From: Candidatus Aminicenantota bacterium
GTDB lineage: Bacteria > Acidobacteriota > Aminicenantia > Aminicenantales > UBA8522
Assembly: GCA_017886205.1 (NCBI GenBank)
Contig: JAFNEO010000031.1
Coordinates: 1 to 64,000, forward strand
Reading direction: 5' to 3'
DNA: 64,000 nt
Positions 23,451 to 33,167 of the stretch are shown here, one piece after another. Made by a program: the position numbers and the translations under genes. Each line of letters starts with the position of its first letter. Position 1 is the first letter of the stretch. The notes under the pieces were generated by a model. It was given only the letters and a program-made list of their open reading frames with translations, ran no database searches and was not told where the DNA came from.

Positions 23451-24290
23451 ATGACCGACGCACCGATCCGTGTCACTGTCTGGAATGAGTTCATTCACGA
23501 GCGGACCGCCCCCTCAACGCGGGAGATCTATCCGGAGGGAATTCATGAGGTTTTGGCAGCGGCGCTCCGGGAACGCCTCGGCGCGGGCGTAGAGGTCCGG
23601 ACGGCGACCCTGGACCAGCCGGAGCATGGACTCTCCTCTGATGTCCTTGCCTGGACCGACGTTCTCACGTGGTGGGGGCATCGGGCCCATGATCGGGTGA
23701 GCGATGCCGTCGTCGATAGAGTTCAGCGGCGCGTGTGGGAGGGGATGGGGCTCTTGGTGCTCCATTCGGGCCATGCCTCCAAGATTTTCCGCCGTCTGAT
23801 GGGGACGAGTTGCATGCTCCGTTGGCGGGAGGCCGCCGAACGGGAACGGATTTGGATCGTGGACCCCTCCCACCCGATCGTGGATGGCCTCGAGGGCGAG
23901 TTCTTCGAGCTGCCCCATACCGAAATGTACGGAGAATACTTCGATATCCCCCGGCCGGACGAAATCATTTTCATCAGTTGGTACGAGGGAGGAGAAGTCT
24001 TCCGCTCCGGCTGCACGTTCCGCCGCGGCAAGGGGAAGGTCTTCTACTTCAGCCCCGGTCATGAGACATTCCCTATCTATCACGACGCCCGGGTGCGCCG
24101 GATTATCGCCAATGCGGTGTGTTGGGCGGCGCCCTGTGGTTCGCCTTATTTCGGAAACGGCCGCCGCATCGAGCAGCCGCTCAGCCCCATCGCCGCCAAA
24201 CACGCCGTCGACGAATCGCTGCACCGCCCGTCGCCGCCTTGCTCACGGGCTTCCTCGCCTATATCGTCCTGGCAAAAGCGGGATTGTTGA
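23451..24290 (+). CDS. ThuA-like trehalose-utilisation protein
   Basis: 279 residues. It begins with [20 protein letters not shown], then [21 protein letters not shown], and later [20 protein letters not shown] and [14 protein letters not shown]. These are the marks of ThuA-like class I glutamine-amidotransferase-fold proteins, usually about 240-250 residues, found in sugar oxidation/utilisation loci. After about residue 255 the sequence ([17 protein letters not shown]) looks unstructured and off-family, so a small frameshift near 24215 may have replaced the normal tail. No sugar genes are adjacent. Confidence 0.8.
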   Translation: MTDAPIRVTVWNEFIHERTAPSTREIYPEGIHEVLAAALRERLGAGVEVRTATLDQPEHGLSSDVLAWTDVLTWWGHRAHDRVSDAVVDRVQRRVWEGMGLLVLHSGHASKIFRRLMGTSCMLRWREAAERERIWIVDPSHPIVDGLEGEFFELPHTEMYGEYFDIPRPDEIIFISWYEGGEVFRSGCTFRRGKGKVFYFSPGHETFPIYHDARVRRIIANAVCWAAPCGSPYFGNGRRIEQPLSPIAAKHAVDESLHRPSPPCSRASSPISSWQKRDC

Positions 24291-24314
24291 CTCGCACGCT
24301 CCCCCTGCCCCGTG

Positions 24315-24740
24315 CTACTTCGTCGCTTTCTGCTCTTTGATGGTCTGGTTCTGGTGCGCTCCCTTCGTGGTGTGAACCAGGAATCCTTCCTCCCCGGGCA
24401 GCCACACTTCCGCCAGCAAGTAGTCCGTGACGTATTCCGTATACGACGGCTCGAAGTTTCCCACAACATCGAAAACAAGCTGGGCTTCTTCGAGGGGCGG
24501 GCTGGGTTGCGGCAACCTTTGGGTGAAGGGCACTTGGAATTCCTCGCCATTCGGTTCACGCCGGAGAGTGATCTTTCCGTCTTCTTTCTGGGCAACTGAG
24601 TATTCGCCCGGCGGGAGCTTCTGGCCGCCTGCATCGAACTTGAACGGGATCTTAAAGGTGCCCTGGGCATAAGTCACAGCGCTGCCCGCGATGAGGACGA
24701 GGGTGAAGGCCACAATTGCCATGATAACTAAACGTTTCAT
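24315..24740 (-). CDS. Small exported protein of unknown function
   Basis: 141 residues from the ATG at 24740, with GGGAG upstream. A signal peptide (VIMAIVAFTLVLIAGSAVTYA) is followed by FKIPFKFDAGGQKLPPGEYSVAQ, then a beta-rich body. The pattern of an exported domain opening FxIPFxFxxxxxxLPAGxY is common in Acidobacteria-like genomes and has no assigned function. It lies 14 bases downstream of the aminotransferase gene on the same strand, so the two are probably co-transcribed. Confidence 0.65.
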   Translation of the reverse strand: MKRLVIMAIVAFTLVLIAGSAVTYAQGTFKIPFKFDAGGQKLPPGEYSVAQKEDGKITLRREPNGEEFQVPFTQRLPQPSPPLEEAQLVFDVVGNFEPSYTEYVTDYLLAEVWLPGEEGFLVHTTKGAHQNQTIKEQKATK

Positions 24741-24754
24741 GTGAATTCTCCCTG

Positions 24755-26122
24755 TTACCGGATACTCGCCCATTGCACGCCCTCCACCGGGCCACTCCAG
24801 GTCGCCGTCTGGGTGGTCGGAACGCCGCCCTTGAGCGCATCTTCCATGGCCATGACGAACGTGTCGATCTCCTCGAGGGTTGTGTAGACGTTGGGCGACA
24901 CCCGGATGGCCTGGTAATCGAAGACCGAGTTGGGCGGGGCTCCCCCGACGAGCGGAACCACGATGATTCGATACTTGTCCATCAGAAACTTGGCGAGATC
25001 CCTGACATCGATGCCGTCGATATAGACCGCCGCGACCCCCCACGCCTGAGCCGGCTCCGAGAGGTCCGTCAATACCTTGACGCGTGGATGGACCTTGAGC
25101 GCGTTGGCCCAGCGCAGCGTCAGGTAGCGCAGCCGCGCCGCCTTGCGCTCGGCCCCGATGGCCTGATGGAACGCCAGCGCCTCGCCGAGCGCCGCCCGGA
25201 TGGCCCAAGGGTGCGTCCCGATGGCCTCGAACTTGCGAATATCGTTATCCTGCTGTTCGGGGGCCGCCTGCAGAGGCCAGAATCTCGGGATCATCTCCCG
25301 GCGCACGTACAAGCAGCCGTTGCCGATCGGCGCCAACAGCCACTTGTGGAGGCTGACGCCGTAGGCGTCGCACTCGAGGTCCCGCAGCTTGAACGGGAAA
25401 TGCCCCAACGCGTGCGCGCCGTCGACGATCGTGACGATCCCCTTCGAACGGGCCAGGCGGGAAAGCCGCTGCACCGGGAAGAGCTGGGCCGTCAGGTTGG
25501 TAATGTGAGTGAAATGAAAGACTTTCGTCCGCGGGGTGATCGCTTTCTCGAACCGCTGGTAGAGATCATCCTGTGTCGTCGGCACCGGGAACTGGAATCG
25601 CGTCACCTTGATCCCCTCACGCCGCATGCGCTGATCCCACGTCGTCAGCATGCGGGGGTAGTCCTGCTCGGTCGTGATGATCTCGTCGCCGGCCTTGAGG
25701 TCGATCCCGTTCTGGGCGATCTGCAGTGCCTCGCTGGCGCCGCGCGTCAGCGCCATCTCTTCGGGTTCGCACCCGAACTCCGCCGCCATCCGCAGGCGAA
25801 TCGTCTCCACGTTCCTGGCGATCATACCCTGGTAATGGACGGGCAGCATGTTGATCATGTCCATGTAGCGCCAGACGGATTCGAGAGCGACCCGGGGAGT
25901 CGGGCAGGTGAAGCCGTTATTAAGGTTGATGAGTGTGCGGTCCAGCTTGAAGGCGAGTTGGATTTCCCTCCAGTAGAACTCGTCTTTAGCCACCTCCTCG
26001 GGCAGTCGGTCCGCAACGGACTGCGAAGCAGCCTCGATGCCCTCGAGGCTGCTGGCCTTGGCCGCATAGGCGACTGTCCCAAGGGCGCCACACATACGCA
26101 GAAACGTTCGTCGACTCAACAT
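24755..26122 (-). CDS. Exported class-V aminotransferase (isopenicillin-N-epimerase type)
   Basis: 455 residues. The N-terminus LSRRTFLRMCGALGTVAYAA is a twin-arginine export signal, so a folded PLP enzyme is sent to the periplasm. The PLP site is clear: TRGASEALQIAQNGI, IVDGAHALGHF (D234) and GVSLHKWLLAP with the Schiff-base K260. The closest familiar relatives are the epimerase/desulfurase-like class V enzymes. The substrate is unknown; exported PLP enzymes of this kind are uncommon. It has its own promoter and leads a two-gene unit. Confidence 0.85.
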   Translation of the reverse strand: MLSRRTFLRMCGALGTVAYAAKASSLEGIEAASQSVADRLPEEVAKDEFYWREIQLAFKLDRTLINLNNGFTCPTPRVALESVWRYMDMINMLPVHYQGMIARNVETIRLRMAAEFGCEPEEMALTRGASEALQIAQNGIDLKAGDEIITTEQDYPRMLTTWDQRMRREGIKVTRFQFPVPTTQDDLYQRFEKAITPRTKVFHFTHITNLTAQLFPVQRLSRLARSKGIVTIVDGAHALGHFPFKLRDLECDAYGVSLHKWLLAPIGNGCLYVRREMIPRFWPLQAAPEQQDNDIRKFEAIGTHPWAIRAALGEALAFHQAIGAERKAARLRYLTLRWANALKVHPRVKVLTDLSEPAQAWGVAAVYIDGIDVRDLAKFLMDKYRIIVVPLVGGAPPNSVFDYQAIRVSPNVYTTLEEIDTFVMAMEDALKGGVPTTQTATWSGPVEGVQWASIR

Positions 26123-26176
26123 CTCAGACCTCCTCGAAATTCAGATTCATTTCTCCCATCCAAACATCGGGGGGAT

Positions 26177-26204
26177 TTTAGATTAGGACTCGAAAAGATG
26201 TCAA
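26177..26204 (-). promoter_or_regulatory. Promoter of the aminotransferase gene
   Basis: Minus-strand TTGACA (26204-26199) and TCTAAA (26182-26177) with a 16-base spacer. It is divergent from the antiporter promoter at 26255. Confidence 0.5.
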
Positions 26205-26254
26205 GGACACCTGGAGAGCGCTGGGCTGTCCCCTTGATGTCGTCATGGAAGGCG

Positions 26255-26284
26255 TTGACCGTCCCTGATTTTCCGTGCTATAAG
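26255..26284 (+). promoter_or_regulatory. Promoter of the antiporter gene
   Basis: TTGACC (26255-26260), 18-base spacer, TATAAG (26279-26284); ATG at 26307. Confidence 0.5.
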
Positions 26285-26306
26285 CTCAGAGAGAGTCATC
26301 GCGATC

Positions 26307-28319
26307 ATGGACCTTTTCGTCCTCAAAGAACTTGTCATCGTCCTGGCCGCATCTGTCCTCATCATCTACCTCTCGCATAAGCTGAAACTGCCCTCCGTCG
26401 TCGGGTTCCTCCTGACCGGAGTGCTCATCGGGCCCGGCGGCTTATCCCTGGTCAAGAACACCCAGACCGTTAACATCCTGGCCGAAATCGGCGTCGTCAT
26501 GCTCCTTTTCACCATCGGCCTTGAGTTCGAGCCGGGACGTCTCAAGCGGATCCAGCGGGATTTCTGGGCCGGCGGCGGGATTCAGGTGTCCCTGACCACC
26601 TCGGCCTCCGTCGTCATCCTCGTTCTCCTCGAGGTTCCCCTGAGAGAGGCCGTCTTCTACGGCTTTCTCGTCTCGCTGAGCAGCACGGCCGTCGTCCTGA
26701 AAATCCTGGCCGACCGGGGAGAGACCGACGCACCCCAAGGCCGGATCTCGCTCGGCGTTCTTATTTTTCAGGACATCGCCATCGTGCCCATGATCGCCCT
26801 CGTCCCCGTCCTGGCCAACGTTCAAAAAGTTTCGCTCGGGGCCATCGCCTTGAGATTCGGCTTGAGCGCCGTGGCCATCGGCACGGCCTTCGTCCTCGCT
26901 CGCTATCTCATGCCCCGCGTCCTCCATCTCGTCGTCCGGACGCGTATCCGCGAGGTCTTCCTCATCGCGACGCTTTTTATTTGCCTGGGCATGGCCCTGC
27001 TGACGTCCTCTCTCGGGTTGTCGCTGGCCCTGGGCGCCTTCCTGGCCGGTGTTGTCCTGGCCGAGTCGGAATACAGCCACCAGGTCGTCTCCGACATCCT
27101 GCCCTTCAAGGACGTTTTCAACAGCCTGTTCTTCATTTCCGTGGGCATGCTCCTCGATACCGGTTCTGTCTGGAGGTTCAAGTTCATGGTCCTGGCCCTG
27201 GTCGTTTGCATCTTCCTGCTCAAGGCCGTCGTCGTCATCCTGACGGTTGGGATCCTGGGCTACGGGTCGCGCATCGCCCTGATCACGGCTCTGGCTCTCG
27301 CCCAGATCGGGGAGTTCTCCTTTGTCCTGGCCGGGGTCGGGCGGGCCAATGGACTTCTCGCCGGAGATATCTTCCAGGCCTTCATCGCTTCGTCCATTCT
27401 GACCATCCTGGCCACGCCGTTCCTCATCCAGGTTTCTCCGGCCTTGGCCGACCGTACTGAGCGCGCGCTCCGGTGGAAAAAGAGAACCTGCGCCGTCGGC
27501 GGAAAGACCGGCCGGGGATTCGAAGACCATGTCATCATCGCGGGGTACGGCCTCAACGGCAAGAACCTCGCCCATGTCCTCAAAGAGGCCGGGATCCGCT
27601 ACGTCATCCTCGAGCTCAACCCGGTCACCGTCAGGGCCGCGGCGGCCGAAGGAGAGCCCATCATCTTCGGCGACGTCTCCAGCCGGACCATCCTCGAGGA
27701 AGCTTGCGTGCGGGGGGCCAAGGGGATTGTCTTCGCCATCTCCGACCCGCTGATGACACGGCGGGGCGTCAAGGCCGTAAAGGAGCTCAACCCGGACATC
27801 TTCGTCATCGTCCGAACCCGCTACTCCTCGGAAATCGACGACCTCCTGGGGCTGGGCGCCGACGACGTCATCCCGGAGGAATTCGAGACGTCCATCGAGA
27901 TCTTCATTCGGGTCCTCGAAAAGTACCACATGCCGCGGAACGTCATCGACGCCCAGGTCAAGGTGCTTCGGGGCGAGTGCTACGGGATGTTGCGGGGGGC
28001 CTGCAGCGCGATCCGGCCTATAACCGAGAGAATCACCGACCTACTCGCTGCGGGAACGGCTGAGACCTTCTATGTCGGGAAGGAGGCCTGGCCGGCAGGG
28101 AAGACGCTCGGCGCCCTCGACCTACGAGGACGGACCGGAGCGACCGTGATCGCCGTCGTCAGGGGAGAGGAGTCGTTCACCAGCCCGGGAGGCGAGTTTG
28201 AAGTGAGGGAACAGGACATTTTGATCCTGGCCGCCAGCCACCGCGACATCGACCGAGCCTTCCGCTACCTGACGACAGGAGAAACGGACGATCCCGGCTC
28301 TTCAAACCGAGGCGCCTGA
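26307..28319 (+). CDS. CPA2-family K+/H+ or Na+/H+ antiporter with TrkA domains
   Basis: 670 residues: about 12 membrane helices (1-390), a TrkA-N/RCK nucleotide-binding domain (HVIIAGYGLNGKNLAHVL from about residue 410), and a TrkA-C domain at the end (about 590-655). The layout is that of KefB/KefC-like and YbaL-like transporters, which exchange monovalent cations for protons and are gated by NAD(H) or glutathione adducts. SSTAVVLKILAD is the conserved helix 5 motif and AEIGVVMLLFTIGLEF the helix 3 signature. Which ion is used cannot be told. Confidence 0.88.
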   Translation: MDLFVLKELVIVLAASVLIIYLSHKLKLPSVVGFLLTGVLIGPGGLSLVKNTQTVNILAEIGVVMLLFTIGLEFEPGRLKRIQRDFWAGGGIQVSLTTSASVVILVLLEVPLREAVFYGFLVSLSSTAVVLKILADRGETDAPQGRISLGVLIFQDIAIVPMIALVPVLANVQKVSLGAIALRFGLSAVAIGTAFVLARYLMPRVLHLVVRTRIREVFLIATLFICLGMALLTSSLGLSLALGAFLAGVVLAESEYSHQVVSDILPFKDVFNSLFFISVGMLLDTGSVWRFKFMVLALVVCIFLLKAVVVILTVGILGYGSRIALITALALAQIGEFSFVLAGVGRANGLLAGDIFQAFIASSILTILATPFLIQVSPALADRTERALRWKKRTCAVGGKTGRGFEDHVIIAGYGLNGKNLAHVLKEAGIRYVILELNPVTVRAAAAEGEPIIFGDVSSRTILEEACVRGAKGIVFAISDPLMTRRGVKAVKELNPDIFVIVRTRYSSEIDDLLGLGADDVIPEEFETSIEIFIRVLEKYHMPRNVIDAQVKVLRGECYGMLRGACSAIRPITERITDLLAAGTAETFYVGKEAWPAGKTLGALDLRGRTGATVIAVVRGEESFTSPGGEFEVREQDILILAASHRDIDRAFRYLTTGETDDPGSSNRGA

Positions 28320-28506
28320 CCGTTAGTGCACGGTATGCTTTGATTGAGGCAAGTCCCCCTTCATTCGCGTCGATCAGTATGTGATTCCATTAGCGGACGC
28401 GGCGGTAAGTGATCAGCAGCGACCCGGGCGCCTCCGGGATCTTGACGCTCAGCGCCGATCCGAGGTCGCGGACCGGGGCGAAGTCGGACCGCTGCCCGAC
28501 CTTCGG

Positions 28507-29577
28507 TCAGACGGCTCGGTTCAAATAGATTTTGGCCACATAGGGAGATGTCATGGCTTGGAGCATGGCCCCGTAATCGAGGTCGAACTTGACTTCGTCT
28601 CCGACCTTGAGGTCCGTCTTCTTGGCGTCGACGATCAGATGGTCGCTGCTGGCCCCGAGGATGTCGATGTCAATCCTCGGGTAGAGCTGGGTGTAGAGGA
28701 CGTCCTGGCGGCCGATGTTCAGGATGACCCGCCTGATGATGCCCCTATCTGCGAACGTGGGGATGCTGCCGAAGGCATCGAGCCCGATCTCTCCGTAGGG
28801 AAGCGAGGGCTTGACCTTGGATTCGATGACCTCGGCCACGAGGGTAAAGGCGTCATAATGGAGTCCCGGGATCCCTTTCTCCTCCAGGTCTCTCCCCCCG
28901 AGAAGGAGCGAATCTCCGACCCGGGCGTTGTTGACCCTTTTGGCCTGGTTGACGGACTTAAGCCAGGAATAAACGGTGGAGCAGCCGATCGAGACGAACT
29001 CGAGCTGGAACTTGAACCTGTCCTCGATCTCCTGCGCCAGAGAAGAAAGCAGGGACATGTTGTTCTCATCGGGCTTAACCCCGCCGAAACAAGCGAGGTT
29101 GGAGCCGATGCCGGCCAGCCGGACGCCTTCGAGGGAAACCGTCTCCTTTACGGCCTCTTCCAGGTCCTGTGGCATGATGCCTTCCCTCAGGTCTCCCAGC
29201 TCCACCATCAGGATCACTTTGTGGCGGACTCCGCAGCTTAAGGCCGCCTTGGAGAGCTCCCGGATGACCGCGACCTCGGAATTGAGGCTGATATCGGCGT
29301 TTCGGACCACGGCGTCCGCCTCGCTCAAGGTGGGCATCCGGAGCAGGAGCCGGGTCGCCCTGATCCCCGCCTCCCGCATCCTCCGGAGGTTGGCGATCCG
29401 CGAATCGGCCAGGACGGTGATTCCGTTTTTTACGAAGATATCGGCGATGACAGGGTCGCCAAGCACGCCCTTGGTCACCCCGATAATCCCCACTCCCTTG
29501 GCCCCGTAGAGGCGGACTATCTCCCGGACGTTATGGCCGATCTTGGCCAGGTCGATCTCCAGTCTCGGTGTGTTCAT
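28507..29577 (-). CDS. PLP-dependent alanine/ornithine racemase-family protein
   Basis: 356 residues. The alanine-racemase-fold barrel has PLP lysine K36 in IIGVTKGVLGDP. SIGCSTVYSWLKS and GDSLLLGG resemble the ornithine/alanine racemase-like group (YhfX, Orr) rather than classic Alr, which is encoded separately at 52685. It lies 34 bases after the D-aminoacylase gene on the same strand, so the pair may convert D-amino acids released from N-acyl forms into L-isomers. About 120 bases after the stop stay open in frame (to 28387), which I regard as chance. Confidence 0.82.
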   Translation of the reverse strand: MNTPRLEIDLAKIGHNVREIVRLYGAKGVGIIGVTKGVLGDPVIADIFVKNGITVLADSRIANLRRMREAGIRATRLLLRMPTLSEADAVVRNADISLNSEVAVIRELSKAALSCGVRHKVILMVELGDLREGIMPQDLEEAVKETVSLEGVRLAGIGSNLACFGGVKPDENNMSLLSSLAQEIEDRFKFQLEFVSIGCSTVYSWLKSVNQAKRVNNARVGDSLLLGGRDLEEKGIPGLHYDAFTLVAEVIESKVKPSLPYGEIGLDAFGSIPTFADRGIIRRVILNIGRQDVLYTQLYPRIDIDILGASSDHLIVDAKKTDLKVGDEVKFDLDYGAMLQAMTSPYVAKIYLNRAV

Positions 29578-29610
29578 CGTTCGAGAGACCGCCTCAGCGG
29601 GCCGCGGGGA

Positions 29611-31311
29611 CTACTTCTTGCCCGGTCCGTAAAGGACCTTGCCGGGAAGGGCCCCGGTGTGGTTGTCGTGGTCGATGACCACCTTGCCGTTGACGATGAC
29701 GTAGTCGATCCCGGTCGAATACTGCTCCGGCTCGGTGTAGGTTGCTTTATCGGCAACAGTGGCCGGGTCGAAGACCACGATGTCGGCGAAGTTCCCCTGT
29801 TTAAGTGTTCCCCGGTCCTTGAGTCCCAGCTTGGCTGCGGGCATAGAGGTCATTTTTTTCACCGCCTGGGGAAGGGTCAGGGCCTTTCGGTCGCGGACAT
29901 AGAGCCCGAGAAAACGAGGAAACGTGCCGTAGTTTCGGGGATGCGGCTTGCCCTGATGGAGGGGGCCATAGGGGGCTAAGGCCGAACCGTCCGAACAGAG
30001 CATAACGAGCGGGTGTTGGAGGGTTTCTTCCGTCTGTTCCTCGCTCATCGCGAAACCGATAATGCCCACTCCTCCTTTCTCTTTAATGAGGAGGTCGCAG
30101 GCGAACTCATAGGGATCCTGGCCGAGCTCGGAGGCGGCCTGCTGGATCGTCTTGCCGATGAAGCGCTGGTTGTCCTCTTCATCCAGGTCAGCGAGGAGGA
30201 TATTCTCCCACGGTGTTCCCTCCAGCTTCAGCATGGTCTCTTCCCGCAATTTGCGCCTCTCGGCGGGGTCCTGCAGCCTCTTGACAAAGGCCTCGTTCCC
30301 CCCGGCCAGCGCCCACTGGGGATAGTTAACGCTCAGGCCCGTGCTGAAGGCGGTGTAAGGGTAGCGGTCGGCTGTCACCGCTACCCCTCGCTTGGCGGCC
30401 GCCTCGACGAGGTCAAAGAGCTTCGGCATCTTCCACCAGTTGATGGTCCCGCAGGATTTAAAATGGGAAATCTGCAGGGGAAGTCCGGCCTTTTCGGCGA
30501 TATAGATGGCTTCGGCCACGGCCTCGATGACAAAGCTGTCTTCGCTCCGGACATGAGTCGCATAGAAGCCGCCGTATTTCGCCGCTACCCGGCAGAGCTC
30601 GATCATTTCCTCCGTCGAGGCAAACCCGCTTGGCGTGTATTCCAGGCCCGAGGACATGCCGAACGCACCCTGTTCCATGGCTTCGGCCACCAGCTTCTGC
30701 ATGAGCTCCAGTTCGGCTGGCGTCGGCTTCCGGCGGTCCTCGTTCATGGCGTAATTCCGGATCGTGCCCTGGCCGACCAGGGTGATGTAGTTGAAGGCCA
30801 TCCCGGTTTTCTGAACTCTGGATAGGTACCCGGCGAGGTCGACCCAATCCCGTTCGAGTCCATACCTTTTCTGAAATCTCTGCTCCTCTTCCGAGACCTC
30901 TTTTTTGTAGGGGAAAGAGGAGTCGCCGCAGTTCCCGCTGACTTCTAGGGTCACGCCCTGCCGGATCATGCTTTCGCCCTTGGGGTTGACGAGGAGCTCG
31001 ACGGCGTCGGTGTGGGTATGGATGTCGATAAACCCGGGCGTGACCGCCTTTCCCATCGCATCGATGATGGTCCGAGCCTGGGCGGCGCTGAGGTCTCCGA
31101 TGGCCTGGATGCGCTCTCCGACAATGCCCAGATCGGCCTTCAAGGCTTTATCACTCAAGCCGTCAACGACCGTCCCGTTCTTGATCAGGATGTCGAAATC
31201 GGCGGGAGAGGAGATTCCTTTCCCCCGGCCGAACCCGGTCCCGAGGCCGAGCAGGACACCCGCTTGGGCCGACATCTTGAGAAAATCGCGGCGGTTGAGC
31301 GAAGTCTTCAT
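29611..31311 (-). CDS. Exported D-aminoacylase / N-acyl-D-amino-acid deacylase
   Basis: 566 residues of the amidohydrolase superfamily. It hydrolyses N-acyl-D-amino acids. A twin-arginine-like signal (LNRRDFLKMSAQAGVLLGLG) implies export. The metal motif HTHTD (H98, H100) sits in GFIDIHTHTDAVE, and LEVSGNCGDSSFP has the D-aminoacylase cysteine. YATHVRSEDSFVIEA and QISHFKSCG supply further ligands. The upstream region on the same strand carries a structured repeat (31391-31534). Operon with the racemase. Confidence 0.88.
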   Translation of the reverse strand: MKTSLNRRDFLKMSAQAGVLLGLGTGFGRGKGISSPADFDILIKNGTVVDGLSDKALKADLGIVGERIQAIGDLSAAQARTIIDAMGKAVTPGFIDIHTHTDAVELLVNPKGESMIRQGVTLEVSGNCGDSSFPYKKEVSEEEQRFQKRYGLERDWVDLAGYLSRVQKTGMAFNYITLVGQGTIRNYAMNEDRRKPTPAELELMQKLVAEAMEQGAFGMSSGLEYTPSGFASTEEMIELCRVAAKYGGFYATHVRSEDSFVIEAVAEAIYIAEKAGLPLQISHFKSCGTINWWKMPKLFDLVEAAAKRGVAVTADRYPYTAFSTGLSVNYPQWALAGGNEAFVKRLQDPAERRKLREETMLKLEGTPWENILLADLDEEDNQRFIGKTIQQAASELGQDPYEFACDLLIKEKGGVGIIGFAMSEEQTEETLQHPLVMLCSDGSALAPYGPLHQGKPHPRNYGTFPRFLGLYVRDRKALTLPQAVKKMTSMPAAKLGLKDRGTLKQGNFADIVVFDPATVADKATYTEPEQYSTGIDYVIVNGKVVIDHDNHTGALPGKVLYGPGKK

Positions 31312-31390
31312 CCCGACCTCCTGTTCATCTATGCGTCATAATTATGGATACCAATAAATACTATATTTCTCAAACTGTCAACGCAAAAGG

Positions 31391-31534
31391 CTCGGGTATG
31401 GGATTCGTCAGCCCGCTCGTTTCCCCAGCGAGGAAACTCGCTCCGCATCCTCCCTCGCTCTTCTCTCCTTTCAGTCGAGAAACCGTGCCCGCTCAGTCGT
31501 CCACGGACTTCCTCACCCACACCCCTCGCCTTGG
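31391..31534 (-). repeat. Structured interspersed repeat B, copy 1
   Basis: About 140 bases, 94-97 percent identical by eye to 59021-59167. Read on the minus strand, the ends pair (GGGTGTGGG with CCCATACCC) and several internal hairpins are possible, for example AGCGAG-TTTC-CTCGCT. It lies 80 bases upstream of the D-aminoacylase start on the same strand. It occupies most of the gap 31312-31619. Confidence 0.7.
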
Positions 31535-31619
31535 TAAAAAAGAGCGGCTGGAAATCGACCTGGGGAAGAACGCTTGCCTAGGAACAGCCAGTTTGTATAC
31601 CGAAAACGGTTTGGATAGA

Positions 31620-32633
31620 ATGATTGTTAGGTCTGAAATCGCCGCCATGAAAAAAGCTCTCGGCCGCAGTCAACATTCGGAAAAAATCGTGACTCGCAAA
31701 AGACGGAGGTTTCTGTTCCGGGTGGAGGACTCGGATGCTCCTGCCGACTATCTGAAATACGAAGAGCTGAGGAATACGGTCTGGCAGTATCCCCAGGACA
31801 GCCTTCCGGGGGGCCGGAATATGATGTGCGAGAATTTCCTCCATGATGGGAGCAGCCTTTTCATCGGTGTTTTCGTCGAGGACGAGCACGGCGTCTTGGC
31901 TGTGTCAGGAGAGCGGCTCGTCGGGTTCAGCTACGGGTTTGTGGGCCTCAAGGACAAGGGCCTTGGATTCAGAACGCCGGACAACCTTCAGTTTTATTCC
32001 CAGTATAACGCCGTGAGGGAAGATTTCCGAGGCTACCATCTTGGGGTCTTGATCAAGGAATTCCAGAGGGATCAGGTGCGGGACGTGTTCGGGCTCACGA
32101 CCATCACCTGCACCTACGATCCATTGACTGCAGTAAACGCCTACCGAAATATCCACTATTTCAGCATGGACGTCCTCGCCTACCGGACGGATATCTACGG
32201 CGAATTCGGCGGCCTCCTCAACCGTCTGGACGTCCCCCGCGACCGTCTGTTTGTCTCCTGGGACCTTAATAAGGAAGGCCGGAAGCCGGAGTGTGATCTC
32301 CGGAAATGGCTCAGGCCCGAACACTGCGTCATCGAGACGGAGCGCGTCGAGGTCCCTGGAAAGAGCGGCCGGGTAGAGCTCGAGGTCATCCGGGAAGTCC
32401 GCTCCGCGCTGGACCAAGACCTCCTTCTGGTCGAGATCCCCGCCGACTTCTATTTGATGCTCCAAGAAACGGACGTAGAGGACGAAAACGTCCGGAGAAT
32501 CCCCGTCGATTGGAGGATCAAAACCCGGCAGGTTTTTCAGACTCTCTTGGGAGAAGGTTACGAGGTGAGCGATTTCTGCCTGACGAAGACGACCCCTCGA
32601 AGGTATTTCTATGTCCTCGCTTCTACTCGATGA
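31620..32633 (+). CDS. Predicted GNAT-superfamily acetyltransferase (COG3375-like)
   Basis: 337 residues from the ATG at 31620. LVGFSYGFVG, LGVLIKEFQRDQV and TITCTYDPLTAVNAYRNIHY are the recurrent segments of this uncharacterised GNAT branch, which also has a C-terminal domain seen here as VELEVIREVRSALDQDLLLV and WRIKTRQVFQTLLGEGYEV. The acetyl acceptor is unknown; some members are co-located with menaquinone-pathway genes. The start is uncertain (31647 is also possible) because no good ribosome site is visible. It ends 11 bases inside the convergent DUF2284 gene. Confidence 0.7.
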   Translation: MIVRSEIAAMKKALGRSQHSEKIVTRKRRRFLFRVEDSDAPADYLKYEELRNTVWQYPQDSLPGGRNMMCENFLHDGSSLFIGVFVEDEHGVLAVSGERLVGFSYGFVGLKDKGLGFRTPDNLQFYSQYNAVREDFRGYHLGVLIKEFQRDQVRDVFGLTTITCTYDPLTAVNAYRNIHYFSMDVLAYRTDIYGEFGGLLNRLDVPRDRLFVSWDLNKEGRKPECDLRKWLRPEHCVIETERVEVPGKSGRVELEVIREVRSALDQDLLLVEIPADFYLMLQETDVEDENVRRIPVDWRIKTRQVFQTLLGEGYEVSDFCLTKTTPRRYFYVLASTR

Positions 32634-33162
32634 GCAGGAAGGCGTAGCGGTTCATTGGCTGATCATAACGGGAGAGGACCTCGATCGGGTAGCCCAACGC
32701 TCTGACCGTGGTGAACACATCCACGGCCATTGCGTCGGAGGTCGGCCTGGCCAGCCGCGGCTCCTTGCAGGTCTCGCGGGAGCCCGAGCACTCGGCGCAG
32801 ATGTTGCAGGTGTCCATAAACAAGAGGAAGGCCTTTTCGTGGCCGGACAGAAAGACCTCCCGCTCCAGCTTGAGGAGCTTGAGGCCGATCCGGCGCGTCC
32901 AGGCGAACCGGGCTTCCGGCTTGGGCACTTTCTTGACCAGGTGGAAGACGACCGCCCGGCGGTATTCCCGGAAAAAGCGTTCGCATTCCGCGACCGATGG
33001 AACATTAGGTGGACAGCAGGCCGTCCTCCCGTATTCCCGGCAGCCGAACTGGCATTTCAGCCGGACCCATTGGGCGACGGCGATCTTTTGCGGGTCGATC
33101 CATCGGAAATCCGAGAACCCGTGTTTGTGGAATAGCTTTTCCAGGTCCTTTCTCGTGGCCAT
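32623..33162 (-). CDS. DUF2284 predicted metal-binding protein
   Basis: 179 residues from the ATG at 33162. A run of cysteine motifs defines DUF2284: KCQFGCREYGRTACCPPNVPS, then CNICAECSGSRETC. In total at least nine Cys sit in pairs, so an iron-sulfur or zinc centre is likely. The function is unknown; it is common in anaerobes. The GGAG ribosome site (minus strand, 6 bases before the ATG) is the last part of the outer stem of structured repeat A copy 1, so translation could be gated by that fold. Confidence 0.8.
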   Translation of the reverse strand: MATRKDLEKLFHKHGFSDFRWIDPQKIAVAQWVRLKCQFGCREYGRTACCPPNVPSVAECERFFREYRRAVVFHLVKKVPKPEARFAWTRRIGLKLLKLEREVFLSGHEKAFLLFMDTCNICAECSGSRETCKEPRLARPTSDAMAVDVFTTVRALGYPIEVLSRYDQPMNRYAFLLIE

Positions 33163-33167
33163 GAGTG

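Noticed and set aside
26442-27929. 495-codon open frame on the minus strand opposite the antiporter
   Set aside because: Acidic low-complexity shadow of the membrane-protein codons; no ribosome site or homology.
28387-28506. In-frame open stretch after the racemase stop codon
   Set aside because: The racemase has a normal C-terminus at its stop; I recognise nothing in the extra 36 codons and treat it as chance.
31329-31520. Open frame containing RLSGHGFSTERREE in repeat B, and its twin at 59011-59220
   Set aside because: Explained by the structured repeat; no start context shared and no independent protein evidence.
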